From: Lysinibacillus timonensis
GTDB lineage: Bacteria; Bacillota; Bacilli; Bacillales_A; Planococcaceae
Direction of reading: 5' to 3'
DNA: 64,000 bases
NCBI RefSeq assembly: GCF_900291985.1
Contig: NZ_LT985980.1
Coordinates: 584,001 to 648,000 of the forward strand
A program made the translations under genes and the position numbers. The notes under the pieces are model-generated. The model had not been told where the DNA came from. It saw only the letters and a program-made list of their open reading frames with translations, and did no database searches. Shown here piece after piece: positions 34,453 to 42,891 of the stretch (positions are counted from its first letter, which is position 1; every line of letters begins with the position of its first letter).

Positions 34453-34590
34453 ATGTGGGTACTAACTGTTTTTGAAGAAGACACTTTCCATAACTATGAA
34501 TTTGAAACGAAAGAAGAGGCTCAATTAGCACTTCAAGCATCAGAATTTCCAGCAGTTATTTCATATACAAACTTAACGTTTGTCGCATAA
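34453..34590 (+). CDS. 45-residue microprotein, MWV-type paralogue 2
   Basis: It lies 52 bp after paralogue 1 with its own AGGAGG site, starts MWVLTVFEEDTFHNYEF, and ends PAVISYTNLTFVA, 6 residues longer. It is acidic (ETKEEAQLALQAS), whereas paralogue 1 is basic. The opposite charge of otherwise matching proteins suggests that they might bind each other, which is inference. A terminator 10 bases after the stop closes the two-gene unit. Confidence 0.72.
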   Translation: MWVLTVFEEDTFHNYEFETKEEAQLALQASEFPAVISYTNLTFVA

Positions 34591-34600
34591 TTATAATAAT

Positions 34601-34631
34601 AGAGACATCTCACTTTGAGGTGTCTCTTTTG
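34601..34631 (+). terminator. Terminator after the microprotein pair
   Basis: The arms AGAGACATCT and AGGTGTCTCT (one G-U pair) are followed by TTTTG. Confidence 0.8.
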
Positions 34632-35116
34632 TAGTTCATCTACGCTTTTGAAGCATCATTTTGGACATATTGGAGACTTGTTGTAGGTGTTACATTATTT
34701 TACAAAATTCATTCCTTATTTTTAAGTACCAATTAAATAAATAATGCAACACTTAACTACAAAAAAGTGGGAAAAAATACATTTTTATGATTTACATAAA
34801 TTTTTAGTAAGAATGTCGTAAATTTATTAAACCTATTTTTTCGCAATCTTCAAAATATTACTAATAAGTATTGTAGTTATTTCTCATTTCTACACTCTTT
34901 TACAGTATTTCAACAATTTTCTACTCACTTTTAAAAATTCAAATCATACTAATAATCAAATTATGCAATTTAATTGTGACATTTTTGTGAAAACCATTTT
35001 TTACTCCACATTCCGACAAATTTTTCGATAGTTCTGTTATACAATGAGAAAGCTTCAAGAAATTTGATAGAAAAAAACTACTAATTTAACATATCAATAT
35101 CGGAGGAAATTAAGTG
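34632..35116. other. AT-rich gap before the Spo0E-like gene
   Basis: About 480 bp with no ORF I can support. A TATACAAT box at about 35038-35045 may be the -10 of the Spo0E-like gene; no clear -35 accompanies it. Confidence 0.4.
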
Positions 35117-35281
35117 ATGAAAGATTTTTTATTTAGAAAAGTGTTAAAGGTAGCAATCGAGATCAAGCGAAAAGATATGTACCGAAAAGCACGAAATCTC
35201 GGATTTACGCACCCTGAAGTTGTTACATGTAGTCAAGAATTAGACGCCTTACTAAATGTTTATTCCCAACAAGTAGCTTAA
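35117..35281 (+). CDS. Spo0E-like aspartyl-phosphate phosphatase
   Basis: This 54-residue protein has the Spo0E-family signature SQELD in VVTCSQELDALLNVYSQQ, preceded by the first helix IEIKRKDMYRKARNLGFTHPEV (split). Members dephosphorylate Spo0A~P and so delay sporulation. The length is typical of the small family members (YnzD, YisI). CGGAGG lies upstream, with GTG ATG as alternative first codons. A terminator follows within 65 bp, so it is monocistronic. Which target is hit here is not known. Confidence 0.85.
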   Translation: MKDFLFRKVLKVAIEIKRKDMYRKARNLGFTHPEVVTCSQELDALLNVYSQQVA

Positions 35282-35344
35282 TAATAGAATAATGAAATAT
35301 GGAGTGAATTTTTATAGATACATTACATAGTTTCCTATAGATTT

Positions 35345-35394
35345 AGCCCGGTTTTGTCAGAATGTATATCGACTTAACTGGGTTTTAACTTTTT
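35345..35394 (+). terminator. Terminator after the Spo0E-like gene
   Basis: AGCCCGGTT (35345-35353) pairs with AACTGGGTT (35376-35384), including G-U pairs, then TTAACTTTTTG. Confidence 0.7.
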
Positions 35395-35443
35395 GTTGCG
35401 CCAAAGAATATATTATTAACAACCACTCTTAAGGAGTCCGATT

Positions 35444-36616
35444 ATGCGAACTTGTCGTCAAAAGGAAACATCGTATCCTTATATTACTTCTCTTCTGGCC
35501 TTATCTGGACTATTCATATTGATAAGTATGTACTTCCCCATTCCGTTGACAAACACATTTATGAAAACACTTAACATTACTGAAACTCAATCCATTTGGA
35601 TAGGAAGTTCCTTCTCACTTTGTTATGCAATAAGCTGTTTGTTGTATGGGCCATTGTCAGACCAATACGGTAGAAAACAATTTTTAGTCTTTGGAATTGT
35701 CCTGTTAAGTATTGTTACTATAATAAGCGGCTTTACCAATAATTATCAGTTATTAATTTTCCTCAGAATACTACAAGGTATTGCGGCAGCATCATTTATC
35801 CCAATATCAATTGTGTATGTAGCAGAACTTTTTCCACCTGAGAAGCGATTAACAGCTATTAGTATCATCTCTTCAAGCCTTTTATCCGCTAGTGTAATAT
35901 CACAATTGTTTGCTTCAATCATTAATACTTATTTAGGATGGCATGCGATTTATTTTATATTAGGTAGTGTTTATATAATACTTAGTATCTCTACAATAAC
36001 TTATTTACCCACTTTAAAACATATTAAACATGAAAACTCATTATTCACTAGTTTTTCTCGAATAATTAATCTTTTTAGCCGTATTGAACTGCCAATTTTA
36101 TTTTTCATAACCTTTTTGATTTTTTTCACCTTAATTGGCATGTACACGATATTGGGTGAATTTTTAATTCAGGCGCCTTTTTATTTTTCTGAACAACAAA
36201 TACTAATGGTTAGAGCTATAGGCTTAATAGGTATTTCCGTTTCTTTCTTTGCAAGTAGAATTACTAAAATATTTGGTTTATATCAAACATATCGATCAAG
36301 CTTACTTATTGCGGCAATATCCATCTTTATAATGGGACTATGTACTTTGCCAATTGCTACTATTTCATTTAGTTTGTTATTTGTTGCAAGTATAGCAATG
36401 TTAGTATCCATTAATATTGCTTTAATAAATATACATGCAAATGAATTACGTGGAACAGCTGTATTATTTAATGCTTTTATCATGTTTATTGGTGCTAGTG
36501 CAGGGCCAATTTTCGGTTCTCTATTAATGCAATTATATAATTCACTTGCAGCATTTACTGTTTTTAGTACAATCCTAGTAATTGGTTTTGCCTTCTCCCT
36601 TATCATTAAAAAATGA
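35444..36616 (+). CDS. MFS transporter (drug-exporter type)
   Basis: The 390-residue major facilitator has twelve hydrophobic helices. Motif A between helices 2 and 3 is GPLSDQYGRKQF, and an ILQGIAAASFIPIS segment in helix 4 matches motif B-like positions of proton-linked exporters (Bcr/CflA or DHA1 type). The substrate is unknown. The ATG has AAGGAG 7 bases upstream. It is monocistronic, with a shared bidirectional terminator behind. No adjacent regulator gene is seen. Confidence 0.88.
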   Translation: MRTCRQKETSYPYITSLLALSGLFILISMYFPIPLTNTFMKTLNITETQSIWIGSSFSLCYAISCLLYGPLSDQYGRKQFLVFGIVLLSIVTIISGFTNNYQLLIFLRILQGIAAASFIPISIVYVAELFPPEKRLTAISIISSSLLSASVISQLFASIINTYLGWHAIYFILGSVYIILSISTITYLPTLKHIKHENSLFTSFSRIINLFSRIELPILFFITFLIFFTLIGMYTILGEFLIQAPFYFSEQQILMVRAIGLIGISVSFFASRITKIFGLYQTYRSSLLIAAISIFIMGLCTLPIATISFSLLFVASIAMLVSINIALINIHANELRGTAVLFNAFIMFIGASAGPIFGSLLMQLYNSLAAFTVFSTILVIGFAFSLIIKK

Positions 36617-36709
36617 GTCTCTCTATAAATTGAGTTTTTAAAAATAATTTATTGGACGTGTATTCGCAAGATCATACATGAACTACTTCTACTACAATAA
36701 AATAAAAAG

Positions 36710-36746
36710 AGACTGTCTTGAAAGTTTGACTTTCAAAGATAGTCTT
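36710..36746. terminator. Bidirectional terminator, MFS gene and prpE-like gene
   Basis: AGACTGTCTTGAAAG and CTTTCAAAGATAGTCT form a long hairpin with a 5-base loop between convergent genes. Confidence 0.82.
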
Positions 36747-37535
36747 CTATTTTTTGAAAATCGGATTGTCTTCACCTTGTTTACCTGAATAGTTTCTTCT
36801 TGCCTCTACAAATACAAATTCATTTTCCGGAATTCGATAGGCTGTCAACTTACCGCCAAAAACTAATCCCTGGTCAATGTTAATTGTGTTGTTAAAAATG
36901 AACGGCTCTCTTTTAGGATCATGCCCCCACACTATGACTAAATCACCTTTATGATTATTAAACCAATCTCTTCTAATTGGTTTACCTTTCTCGTCCATCC
37001 CCGCAACATCTCCGTAACGACAAAAATCTTTAATTCTCGAATTTTCCCTTCCAATAAAATCATCTCTTATTCCAGCATGAGTACAAACGATTTGATCTAC
37101 ACCATTATCAGTTAAAATATAGTGTGAAGGTGCTTCCATTAACAGTTTTTTAAATTTGCCTTTTAATTGGAGAGTCGCTTTTTCTCCATGTACTTTTTCA
37201 TAAGCAATAAATTCTTGTTCAACATTTTCATCCCCATGTTTGAGTTGCACTTTACGACCATCTAGCCAACGTGCAATTTTCCAACCGTGATTACTATCGA
37301 TCATATAGGCTAACCCGGCTTCCACGTGGTGTAGAAAGAATTCCATACATTTAATAGACTCGGGCCCCCTACTCATAACATCTCCTAGTGAAAAAATTTT
37401 TCTACCTTCCGGATGAATATATAATCCTCTATCATTTTTTTCATAACCAAGTTTACAAAGTAACTCAATGAACTCGTCGTAACATGCATGAATATCGCCG
37501 ATAATATCCAATCCATTTTTTATGTCAATCCTCAA
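36747..37535 (-). CDS. prpE: PrpE-like metallophosphoesterase
   Basis: This 262-residue protein of the PPP-type metallophosphoesterases is most like B. subtilis PrpE, which hydrolyses bis(5'-nucleosyl) tetraphosphates and has protein phosphatase activity. Metal-site motifs are IIGDIHACYDE, LGDVMSRGP, DSNHGWK, CTHAGIRDDFIG and VWGHDP. Two motifs are altered relative to the family: the GDxxDRG Asp is Ser (GDVMSRG) and GNH is SNH. It starts with TTG behind AAAGGAG. The rest of the fold is conserved, so it is probably still a phosphatase, but its activity may differ. Confidence 0.8.
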   Translation of the reverse strand: MRIDIKNGLDIIGDIHACYDEFIELLCKLGYEKNDRGLYIHPEGRKIFSLGDVMSRGPESIKCMEFFLHHVEAGLAYMIDSNHGWKIARWLDGRKVQLKHGDENVEQEFIAYEKVHGEKATLQLKGKFKKLLMEAPSHYILTDNGVDQIVCTHAGIRDDFIGRENSRIKDFCRYGDVAGMDEKGKPIRRDWFNNHKGDLVIVWGHDPKREPFIFNNTINIDQGLVFGGKLTAYRIPENEFVFVEARRNYSGKQGEDNPIFKK

Positions 37536-37673
37536 TTGCTATTACTCCTTTCCAACAAATACCAAAAACTGCCAACAAGTTTTTGATTTAACAAGTAATT
37601 ACAACTATTACACTATCTTATTTGTTGGCATGATATCAATCAGTTTCTCTTTACTTTAACGACAATTATTAAC

Positions 37674-37703
37674 AAAAATGAAGCACACCATTTAGTGTGC
37701 TTC
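37674..37703 (-). terminator. tatC terminator overlapping its last codons
   Basis: GAAGCACAC and GTGTGCTTC flank a 6-base loop; minus-strand ATTTTTG follows. The stem includes the last tatC codons and its stop. Confidence 0.85.
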
Positions 37704-38564
37704 TTCTGTAATCGGTGAATTAGATGCTCTTTTTTCTTCAGCTTTACGGACGAAGAAAATACTTATTTCATATAAACCAACCATGGGTATTAGTATTAAT
37801 AATTGGCTAATAAAATCAGGCGGTGTGATAACAGCCGAAACGACAGCCATTATAATATACGACCACTTTCTAACCTTTTTCATTGAATTTGCTGTCAAAA
37901 TATTAACAGAAGAAAGGAATAATGCGACAACGGGCAATTCAAATAGTAAACCGATTGGAACCGTGGTCATGATTAGAAAGTTAATATAGTCTGTTGCAGT
38001 TACCATGACATCAAAATTCATTTCGCCAAGACCAACTAAAAATTGATAACTCATTGGGTTAATGATAAAGTACCCGAAAGTTAGTCCCCCCAAAAAAAGC
38101 AATAACATAATGGGAGAATATAAACCAATGAACTTTTGTTCCTTTTCATATAAACCAGGCTTTGCAAATTGCCAAATAAAATTACAGATAAAGGGGAGCG
38201 ATAATCCAAGTGATAAGGTGACCGAAATAGATGTATAGGATTTAATCACTTCCAAGGGACCTAAAATAATAAGATTATTTCCCCTTGAGATATATGGGAA
38301 CCAGAAATTAATCGTTGAAAATAAAACGATAAAGAACGCAACGAAGATAAAAGCACTTTTAATAAGTTGCTTTCGCAATTCAGTTAAATGGTCAACCCAA
38401 CTCTCCTGCGATTGACCAGTTTTTAGTTCAACTTCTTGTTTTGTTTCTTGTATATTTTCAATTACTTCCATTGTTTCCTTTATCTGCTCTTCTTGAGTTT
38501 CAATTTTATTCTGCTTCTTTTTTTTATCCAAGGGACTTAAATTGTTATATCCATAAGGATCCAT
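37692..38564 (-). CDS. tatC: Twin-arginine translocase subunit TatC
   Basis: This polytopic core of the Tat system binds the twin-arginine signal. The 290 residues comprise a ~60-residue hydrophilic, Lys/Glu/Gln-rich N-terminal extension that normal TatC proteins (about 240-250) lack, then SWVDHLTELRKQLIKSAFIF and six helices with LPFICNFIWQFAKPGLYEKE (split) and the tail PPDFISQLLILIPM. The ATG at 38564 has an AGGTGA site. It follows tatA by 10 bp and lies beside its probable cargo genes. Confidence 0.95.
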   Translation of the reverse strand: MDPYGYNNLSPLDKKKKQNKIETQEEQIKETMEVIENIQETKQEVELKTGQSQESWVDHLTELRKQLIKSAFIFVAFFIVLFSTINFWFPYISRGNNLIILGPLEVIKSYTSISVTLSLGLSLPFICNFIWQFAKPGLYEKEQKFIGLYSPIMLLLFLGGLTFGYFIINPMSYQFLVGLGEMNFDVMVTATDYINFLIMTTVPIGLLFELPVVALFLSSVNILTANSMKKVRKWSYIIMAVVSAVITPPDFISQLLILIPMVGLYEISIFFVRKAEEKRASNSPITEEAH

Positions 38565-38574
38565 TTTAGATCAC

Positions 38575-38787
38575 CTACGATGCGTCTTCGGTCTTTTTAA
38601 TTTCCTTTAAAACTGGCTTTTTATCATCTTCATCGTCATCTATTGCTTCTCGTGCTGATTTTTTGAATTCAGATAGCGTTTTCCCGACAGCCCCACCAAT
38701 TTCAGGAAGCTTTTTAGGACCAAAAACGATTAAGACGATTACTAATATGATGATTAAACCAGGAACACCGATTGAACCAAAACCACC
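38575..38787 (-). CDS. tatA: Sec-independent translocase TatA
   Basis: The 70-residue protein has one N-terminal helix ([17 protein letters not shown]), the hinge [14 protein letters not shown], an amphipathic helix [13 protein letters not shown] and an acidic/lysine tail. It forms the pore with TatC, a minimal Gram-positive TatAC pair. I chose the ATG at 38787, behind TTGGAGG. It begins 22 bp after the stop of the GMC dehydrogenase gene, so all four genes (subunit 3, GMC, tatA, tatC) read as one operon. Confidence 0.95.
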   Translation of the reverse strand, partial: GGFGSIGVPGLIIILVIVLIVFGPKKLPEIGGAVGKTLSEFKKSAREAIDDDEDDKKPVLKEIKKTEDAS

Positions 38788-38809
38788 CATTATCAATTCC
38801 TCCAATCAA

Positions 38810-40522
38810 TTAGACAAGACTGCCACCTGTTTTACTATAATTGATAATCCCTTCTGCGCAACGGTAGGCAAGAGCGCCAACAGTACCTGTCGGATTGTAG
38901 CCACCGTTATGTGCAAAGTTTCCTGCTCCGACTACAAATAAATTTTCTGCATCCCAATGTTGTAACCAATTATTAACAACACTGATTGCCGGATCACTAC
39001 CCATGACTGTTCCACCAGTATTGTGTGTCGTTTGATAAGGAACAATATCATAATCGGTTAATGGGTTGGATGCCGCTACAGTTTTAGCGCCCATTTCTTT
39101 CATAATTTCTGCTGACTTCTCCGATAAGTACTTGTGAAGAGCACGGTCCTGATCTGTAAAGTTATACGTTAATTGCAATAATGGTACTCCATAAGCATCC
39201 TTATAAGTTGGATCAAGTGACATAAAGTTCTCTTTATGTGGCATGGATGCACCTTGTCCACCAATGTTTAATGTTCTTGTGTAGTAATGAATAGAAGCCT
39301 TTTTGAATTCTGCACCCCAAGCTGGCGTATCAGGTGGAACCGGATTAAATTGAATTGGGCGTTGACCAGTTTGAGTAATGGAAAGGCTTGCACCATGAAT
39401 AAAATCAAGGTTCGTATGGTCAAACGAATCGCCGTTATAATCGTCGATTGTCATTCCTAATGCCCCTGCTCCCATAAACGTATTAAATTGTTCATCGAAG
39501 AATCCTGTAGCACCCGGTAAAATTTGATAACAATAATTTCTTCCTAATGTTCCTCTTCCAGTTTCAGGGTCATACTGTTCACCGATATTGGACACCATCA
39601 ATAGTTTTGCATTATTTAATACATAAGAAGTTAAGACAACAACTTCAGCAGGCTGGATAAACTCCTCACCTGTCACTGTGTCGAAGAAACGTACGCCTGT
39701 TACTTTATCTCCTTGTTTAAGTACTTCAACAACATTTGAATTGAACCGAATATCAAAGTTACCTGATTCTAATGCAGTCGGTACAACGGTTACTTCTGCG
39801 GAAGATTTTGCACCATATTCACAACCAAAACGTTCACAGAACCCACAGTATTGACAAGCTGCAATAGTAGAACCGTCTGGGTTTGTGTATGATTCCGATA
39901 AATTCGCGGATGGCATCATAAATGGATGATAACCTAGATTTGTCGTTGCTTGTTCAAAGCGCTGCAATATAGGTGTCTTCTTCATCGGCGGTGTAGGGAA
40001 AGGTTCAGAACGCTTGCCCCAAAATGGATTGTTGTCTTCACCAGAGATTCCAGCTGTATACTCAAATCTATTGAAATAAGGTTCAAGCTCATCATAGGTG
40101 ATGCCCCAATCTTGAAGAAGATAATCATTCCCAAGTTTATTCGCACCATATCGTTCATCTGTTATAGATTTTATTTGGAAATCGTACGGCAGGAAACGCC
40201 AGTTTTGTCCATTCCAATGAGTACCGGAACCACCTAAACCTTCTCCTAGAAGGAAGGAACCCATCATTCGCATTGGGAGTGCTCTCATTTGTCGATTATT
40301 TCGGAATGTAATCGTTTCTCTTGATAAGTTTTGAAATAATTCATAACGAATTGCATATCGGAATTCATCGTGAACCATTGCGTAATCCTCAGTACCACGT
40401 TCAGCACCACGTTCTAATCCGCGTACTTTTAATCCCGCTTTTCCACATTCAGCGGCGATGATACCACCTGTCCAACCAACTCCAACTGTTACAACATCAA
40501 CTTTTTCTAATGTAGTAGCCAT
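38810..40522 (-). CDS. GMC oxidoreductase, gluconate/sugar dehydrogenase large subunit
   Basis: This 570-residue FAD flavoprotein of the GMC family opens with VDVVTVGVGWTGGIIAAE (GxGxxG dinucleotide site) and ends with VVGAGNFAHNGGYNPTGTVGALA, the GMC catalytic His region. A Cys cluster, CQYCGFCERFGCEYGAKS, lies near residue 220. It resembles the large subunit of membrane gluconate 2-dehydrogenases. It has no signal peptide and probably leaves the cell bound to the Tat-signal subunit 3 encoded just upstream. The electron acceptor is unclear, since no cytochrome subunit is present. Confidence 0.88.
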   Translation of the reverse strand: MATTLEKVDVVTVGVGWTGGIIAAECGKAGLKVRGLERGAERGTEDYAMVHDEFRYAIRYELFQNLSRETITFRNNRQMRALPMRMMGSFLLGEGLGGSGTHWNGQNWRFLPYDFQIKSITDERYGANKLGNDYLLQDWGITYDELEPYFNRFEYTAGISGEDNNPFWGKRSEPFPTPPMKKTPILQRFEQATTNLGYHPFMMPSANLSESYTNPDGSTIAACQYCGFCERFGCEYGAKSSAEVTVVPTALESGNFDIRFNSNVVEVLKQGDKVTGVRFFDTVTGEEFIQPAEVVVLTSYVLNNAKLLMVSNIGEQYDPETGRGTLGRNYCYQILPGATGFFDEQFNTFMGAGALGMTIDDYNGDSFDHTNLDFIHGASLSITQTGQRPIQFNPVPPDTPAWGAEFKKASIHYYTRTLNIGGQGASMPHKENFMSLDPTYKDAYGVPLLQLTYNFTDQDRALHKYLSEKSAEIMKEMGAKTVAASNPLTDYDIVPYQTTHNTGGTVMGSDPAISVVNNWLQHWDAENLFVVGAGNFAHNGGYNPTGTVGALAYRCAEGIINYSKTGGSLV

Positions 40523-40540
40523 TATTTACTCCCCCATCTA

Positions 40541-41311
40541 TTAATGCGTCATACTGCTTATTGATTGTGGATCGATTTGAACAAACTCTTCGCTTTCGAT
40601 TTGACCGATATAAGCGTATTGGTGTCCTGGGAATCCTTTCATTCTCCAGCCATCCATATTGCGGTTACCGTTATAAATTGGATCAGCATATGCTCCTTCT
40701 AATGTTGCTTGACGTAGCAATTTAAAGAAGAAGTCAGACGTCACTGCTAACATTGGTACTTCACCTTTTTGGAATGCCGTGAGTATTTCATCCATTTGGT
40801 CTGGCTCGAGTTCAGCGAATCCTTTTTCATATCGGCTAACTGCTTCTTCCTCAAGCTTTGCAATACCTTGTGTAAAAATTTCTGCACGAGTTAGCCTGCT
40901 TTGGTATCCTTGCGTTGAAGCACCATCAGCAAAAGGACCTTGCATGTACTCTTTTGCATTCATACCATAAGCACCGGCTAATTGATTGTCAATGAAGTAT
41001 GGAACACCTAGACCAATAGCTCCCGGTCCTAAATCATCTTCAGGGAAAATTCGTTCCGTTGCTTGTGCAAGGATATTAAATTGAGTAAGACTTGTAAAAA
41101 ACTTAAGACCAACATTTGCGGGGTGATCTTGTTGTTGACCTTGACCCTGACCTTGTTGTTGACCTGTCGTTTGATCTGTAGCAGTACCACCTCTATTGAC
41201 GTTATATCCGATGAGACCACCAATAATCCCACCTCCGATTAACGTTCCAGTTGCAATCCCAGTTGTTTTCATAAAGTCACGACGGGATACACCCTTTTTA
41301 TCGTTTTCCAT
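40541..41311 (-). CDS. Gluconate 2-dehydrogenase subunit 3 family protein with Tat signal
   Basis: The 256-residue small subunit has a clear twin-arginine signal at its start: GVSRRDFMKTTGIATGTLIGGG. A low-complexity linker of Gln/Gly follows (TGQQQGQGQGQQQ), then the subunit-3 domain (FFTSLTQFNILAQATERIFPEDDLGPGA, split). This subunit normally chaperones and exports the flavoprotein. It is first in the operon, with AGGAGG upstream. The linker is unusual and probably flexible. Confidence 0.9.
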   Translation of the reverse strand: MENDKKGVSRRDFMKTTGIATGTLIGGGIIGGLIGYNVNRGGTATDQTTGQQQGQGQGQQQDHPANVGLKFFTSLTQFNILAQATERIFPEDDLGPGAIGLGVPYFIDNQLAGAYGMNAKEYMQGPFADGASTQGYQSRLTRAEIFTQGIAKLEEEAVSRYEKGFAELEPDQMDEILTAFQKGEVPMLAVTSDFFFKLLRQATLEGAYADPIYNGNRNMDGWRMKGFPGHQYAYIGQIESEEFVQIDPQSISSMTH

Positions 41312-41427
41312 GTTGAATCCTCCTAAGTTGTTAATAATTGCTTATATGAGTATTGCGCATTTTTTAACATATTAAACACATTAAGAAAGATTTAGTCATT
41401 GTAAACAGAAAACTAAAGAAAAATAAA

Positions 41428-41453
41428 GAAGCTCCCAATATGATGAGAGCTTC
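41428..41453 (-). terminator. Terminator-like hairpin, minus strand
   Basis: GAAGCTC (41428-41434) and GAGCTTC (41447-41453) are followed on the minus strand by TTTATTTTTC. It could be a back-up terminator for ilvE. Confidence 0.55.
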
Positions 41454-41500
41454 ATAACAACGATTTTTTTAAAACTGCACTGTTTTCGAAATTATAATAA

Positions 41501-41531
41501 AACACGCAACCAATTAAATGGCTGCGTGTTG
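41501..41531 (-). terminator. Terminator after ilvE
   Basis: AACACGCAACC (41501-41511) and GGCTGCGTGTT (41520-41530) form a hairpin, with TTATTATAATTT beyond it on the minus strand. Confidence 0.75.
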
Positions 41532-41543
41532 CTTTTACATGTT

Positions 41544-42608
41544 TTAAAGTCTAATTGTCCATCCAAACGTATCTTCAACTGTACCATTCTGGATGCCTGT
41601 AAGTGTATCGTATAACAATTGTGATACTTCACCGATTTTACCTTCATTAATAACTATTTTTTTGTCTAGATATTTTAATTCACCAACTGGAGAAATTACA
41701 GCAGCAGTACCAGTACCAAATACTTCCTCTAAAGTACCGTTTTGATCAGCTTCTACTACTTCGTCAATTGTAATACGACGTTCCTCAACTGGAATATTTT
41801 TAGATTTCAATACTTGAATCATTGAATCACGAGTAATACCAGGTAAAATGCTACCGTTTAACGCTGGCGTTATGATTGTTCCATTGATTTTGAAGAAGAT
41901 ATTCATACTTCCTACTTCTTCAACATATTTGTTTTCTTTACCATCTAACCATAATGTCTGTGCGTAGCCTTGAGCGCTTGCAATTTCTTGACCTTTTAAA
42001 GCACTTGCGTAGTTACCAGCAGTTTTTGCTTCACCAGTACCACCCGAAACAGCACGAACAAATTGTTGTTCAACCATAATTTTAACTGGGTTAATTCCTT
42101 CTTTATAATAAGAGCCTGACGGTGACATAATAATGATAAACTTATAATTTTTAGAAGGATGTACTCCTAAGTTTGGTTCAGTAGCGATAATAAATGGTCG
42201 AATATACAATGAAGTACCTGGTGCATTAGGTACCCAGTCACGATCAACTGTTACAAGTTGTTTTAATGCTTCTAAAGCAAACTCTTCATCGATAGCAGGA
42301 ATAACTAAACGATCATTGGAATTGTTAAGACGTGCAAAATTACGGTCAGCGCGGAATAATAACACTTGATTGTCCACTGTTCTATAAGCTTTTAATCCTT
42401 CAAACACCGCTTGCCCATAATGGAAGACCATTGCAGATGGCTCAATTTGAATCGGTTGGTAAGGTATAATTTTAGCATCATGCCACCCTTGACCTTCCGT
42501 ATATTCTACGATGAACATATGATCCGTAAAATAATGTCCGAACCCTAGGCTTTCAGTAGCTGGTTTTTGTTTTGGGTTTGTCGTTAATTCCATTTTAATG
42601 TCTAACAT
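41544..42608 (-). CDS. ilvE: Branched-chain amino acid aminotransferase
   Basis: This class IV PLP enzyme catalyses the last step in making valine, leucine and isoleucine (and the first step of their breakdown). It has ~354 residues. Marks are FGHYFTDHMFIVEYTEGQGW, VFHYGQAVFEGLKAYR, the PLP Lys in EAKTAGNYASALKGQ, EEVGSMNIFF and FGTGTAAVISPVG. I chose the ATG at 42608, directly behind GGAGGGG; the upstream frame is non-coding. There is no other branched-chain gene nearby and no T-box ahead of it that I can see. Confidence 0.95.
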   Translation of the reverse strand: MLDIKMELTTNPKQKPATESLGFGHYFTDHMFIVEYTEGQGWHDAKIIPYQPIQIEPSAMVFHYGQAVFEGLKAYRTVDNQVLLFRADRNFARLNNSNDRLVIPAIDEEFALEALKQLVTVDRDWVPNAPGTSLYIRPFIIATEPNLGVHPSKNYKFIIIMSPSGSYYKEGINPVKIMVEQQFVRAVSGGTGEAKTAGNYASALKGQEIASAQGYAQTLWLDGKENKYVEEVGSMNIFFKINGTIITPALNGSILPGITRDSMIQVLKSKNIPVEERRITIDEVVEADQNGTLEEVFGTGTAAVISPVGELKYLDKKIVINEGKIGEVSQLLYDTLTGIQNGTVEDTFGWTIRL

Positions 42609-42891
42609 TGTTACCCCTCCATATAGTTGAAATGTTCTGAAATTTAGTTGCGTATTTAATAGCATTTTATATGTATGCAATATAATAGATGAATACTCTA
42701 GAGGTCTTTGCAAACAACAAAATCTAATTAACCGCTATTCTATCTTATTATACTAATTAAATGATAATTAGACTACTTCATCTAAAGATACTTTTAAAAT
42801 ATACGTTAAAAGTAAACAAAAAAGAGTAATTTTGATAAAATAATTCTGAACTAAATAGTTAAGGGGGCTAACTAATGATTAATAAAATCTA

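Noticed and set aside
33520-35300. Defence island or prophage remnant around the microprotein patch
   Set aside because: No nuclease, integrase, phage structural or toxin-antitoxin motif; the genes are short but have normal chromosomal signals and terminators.
41029-41232. Asn/Gln-rich minus-strand ORF inside the subunit-3 gene
   Set aside because: Frame-shifted reading of the Gln/Gly linker and Tat-signal region; the true frame has signal, linker and domain.
42609-42890. T-box or leucine leader upstream of ilvE
   Set aside because: The AGGTGGTACCGCGG core is absent and no terminator/antiterminator pair is seen.
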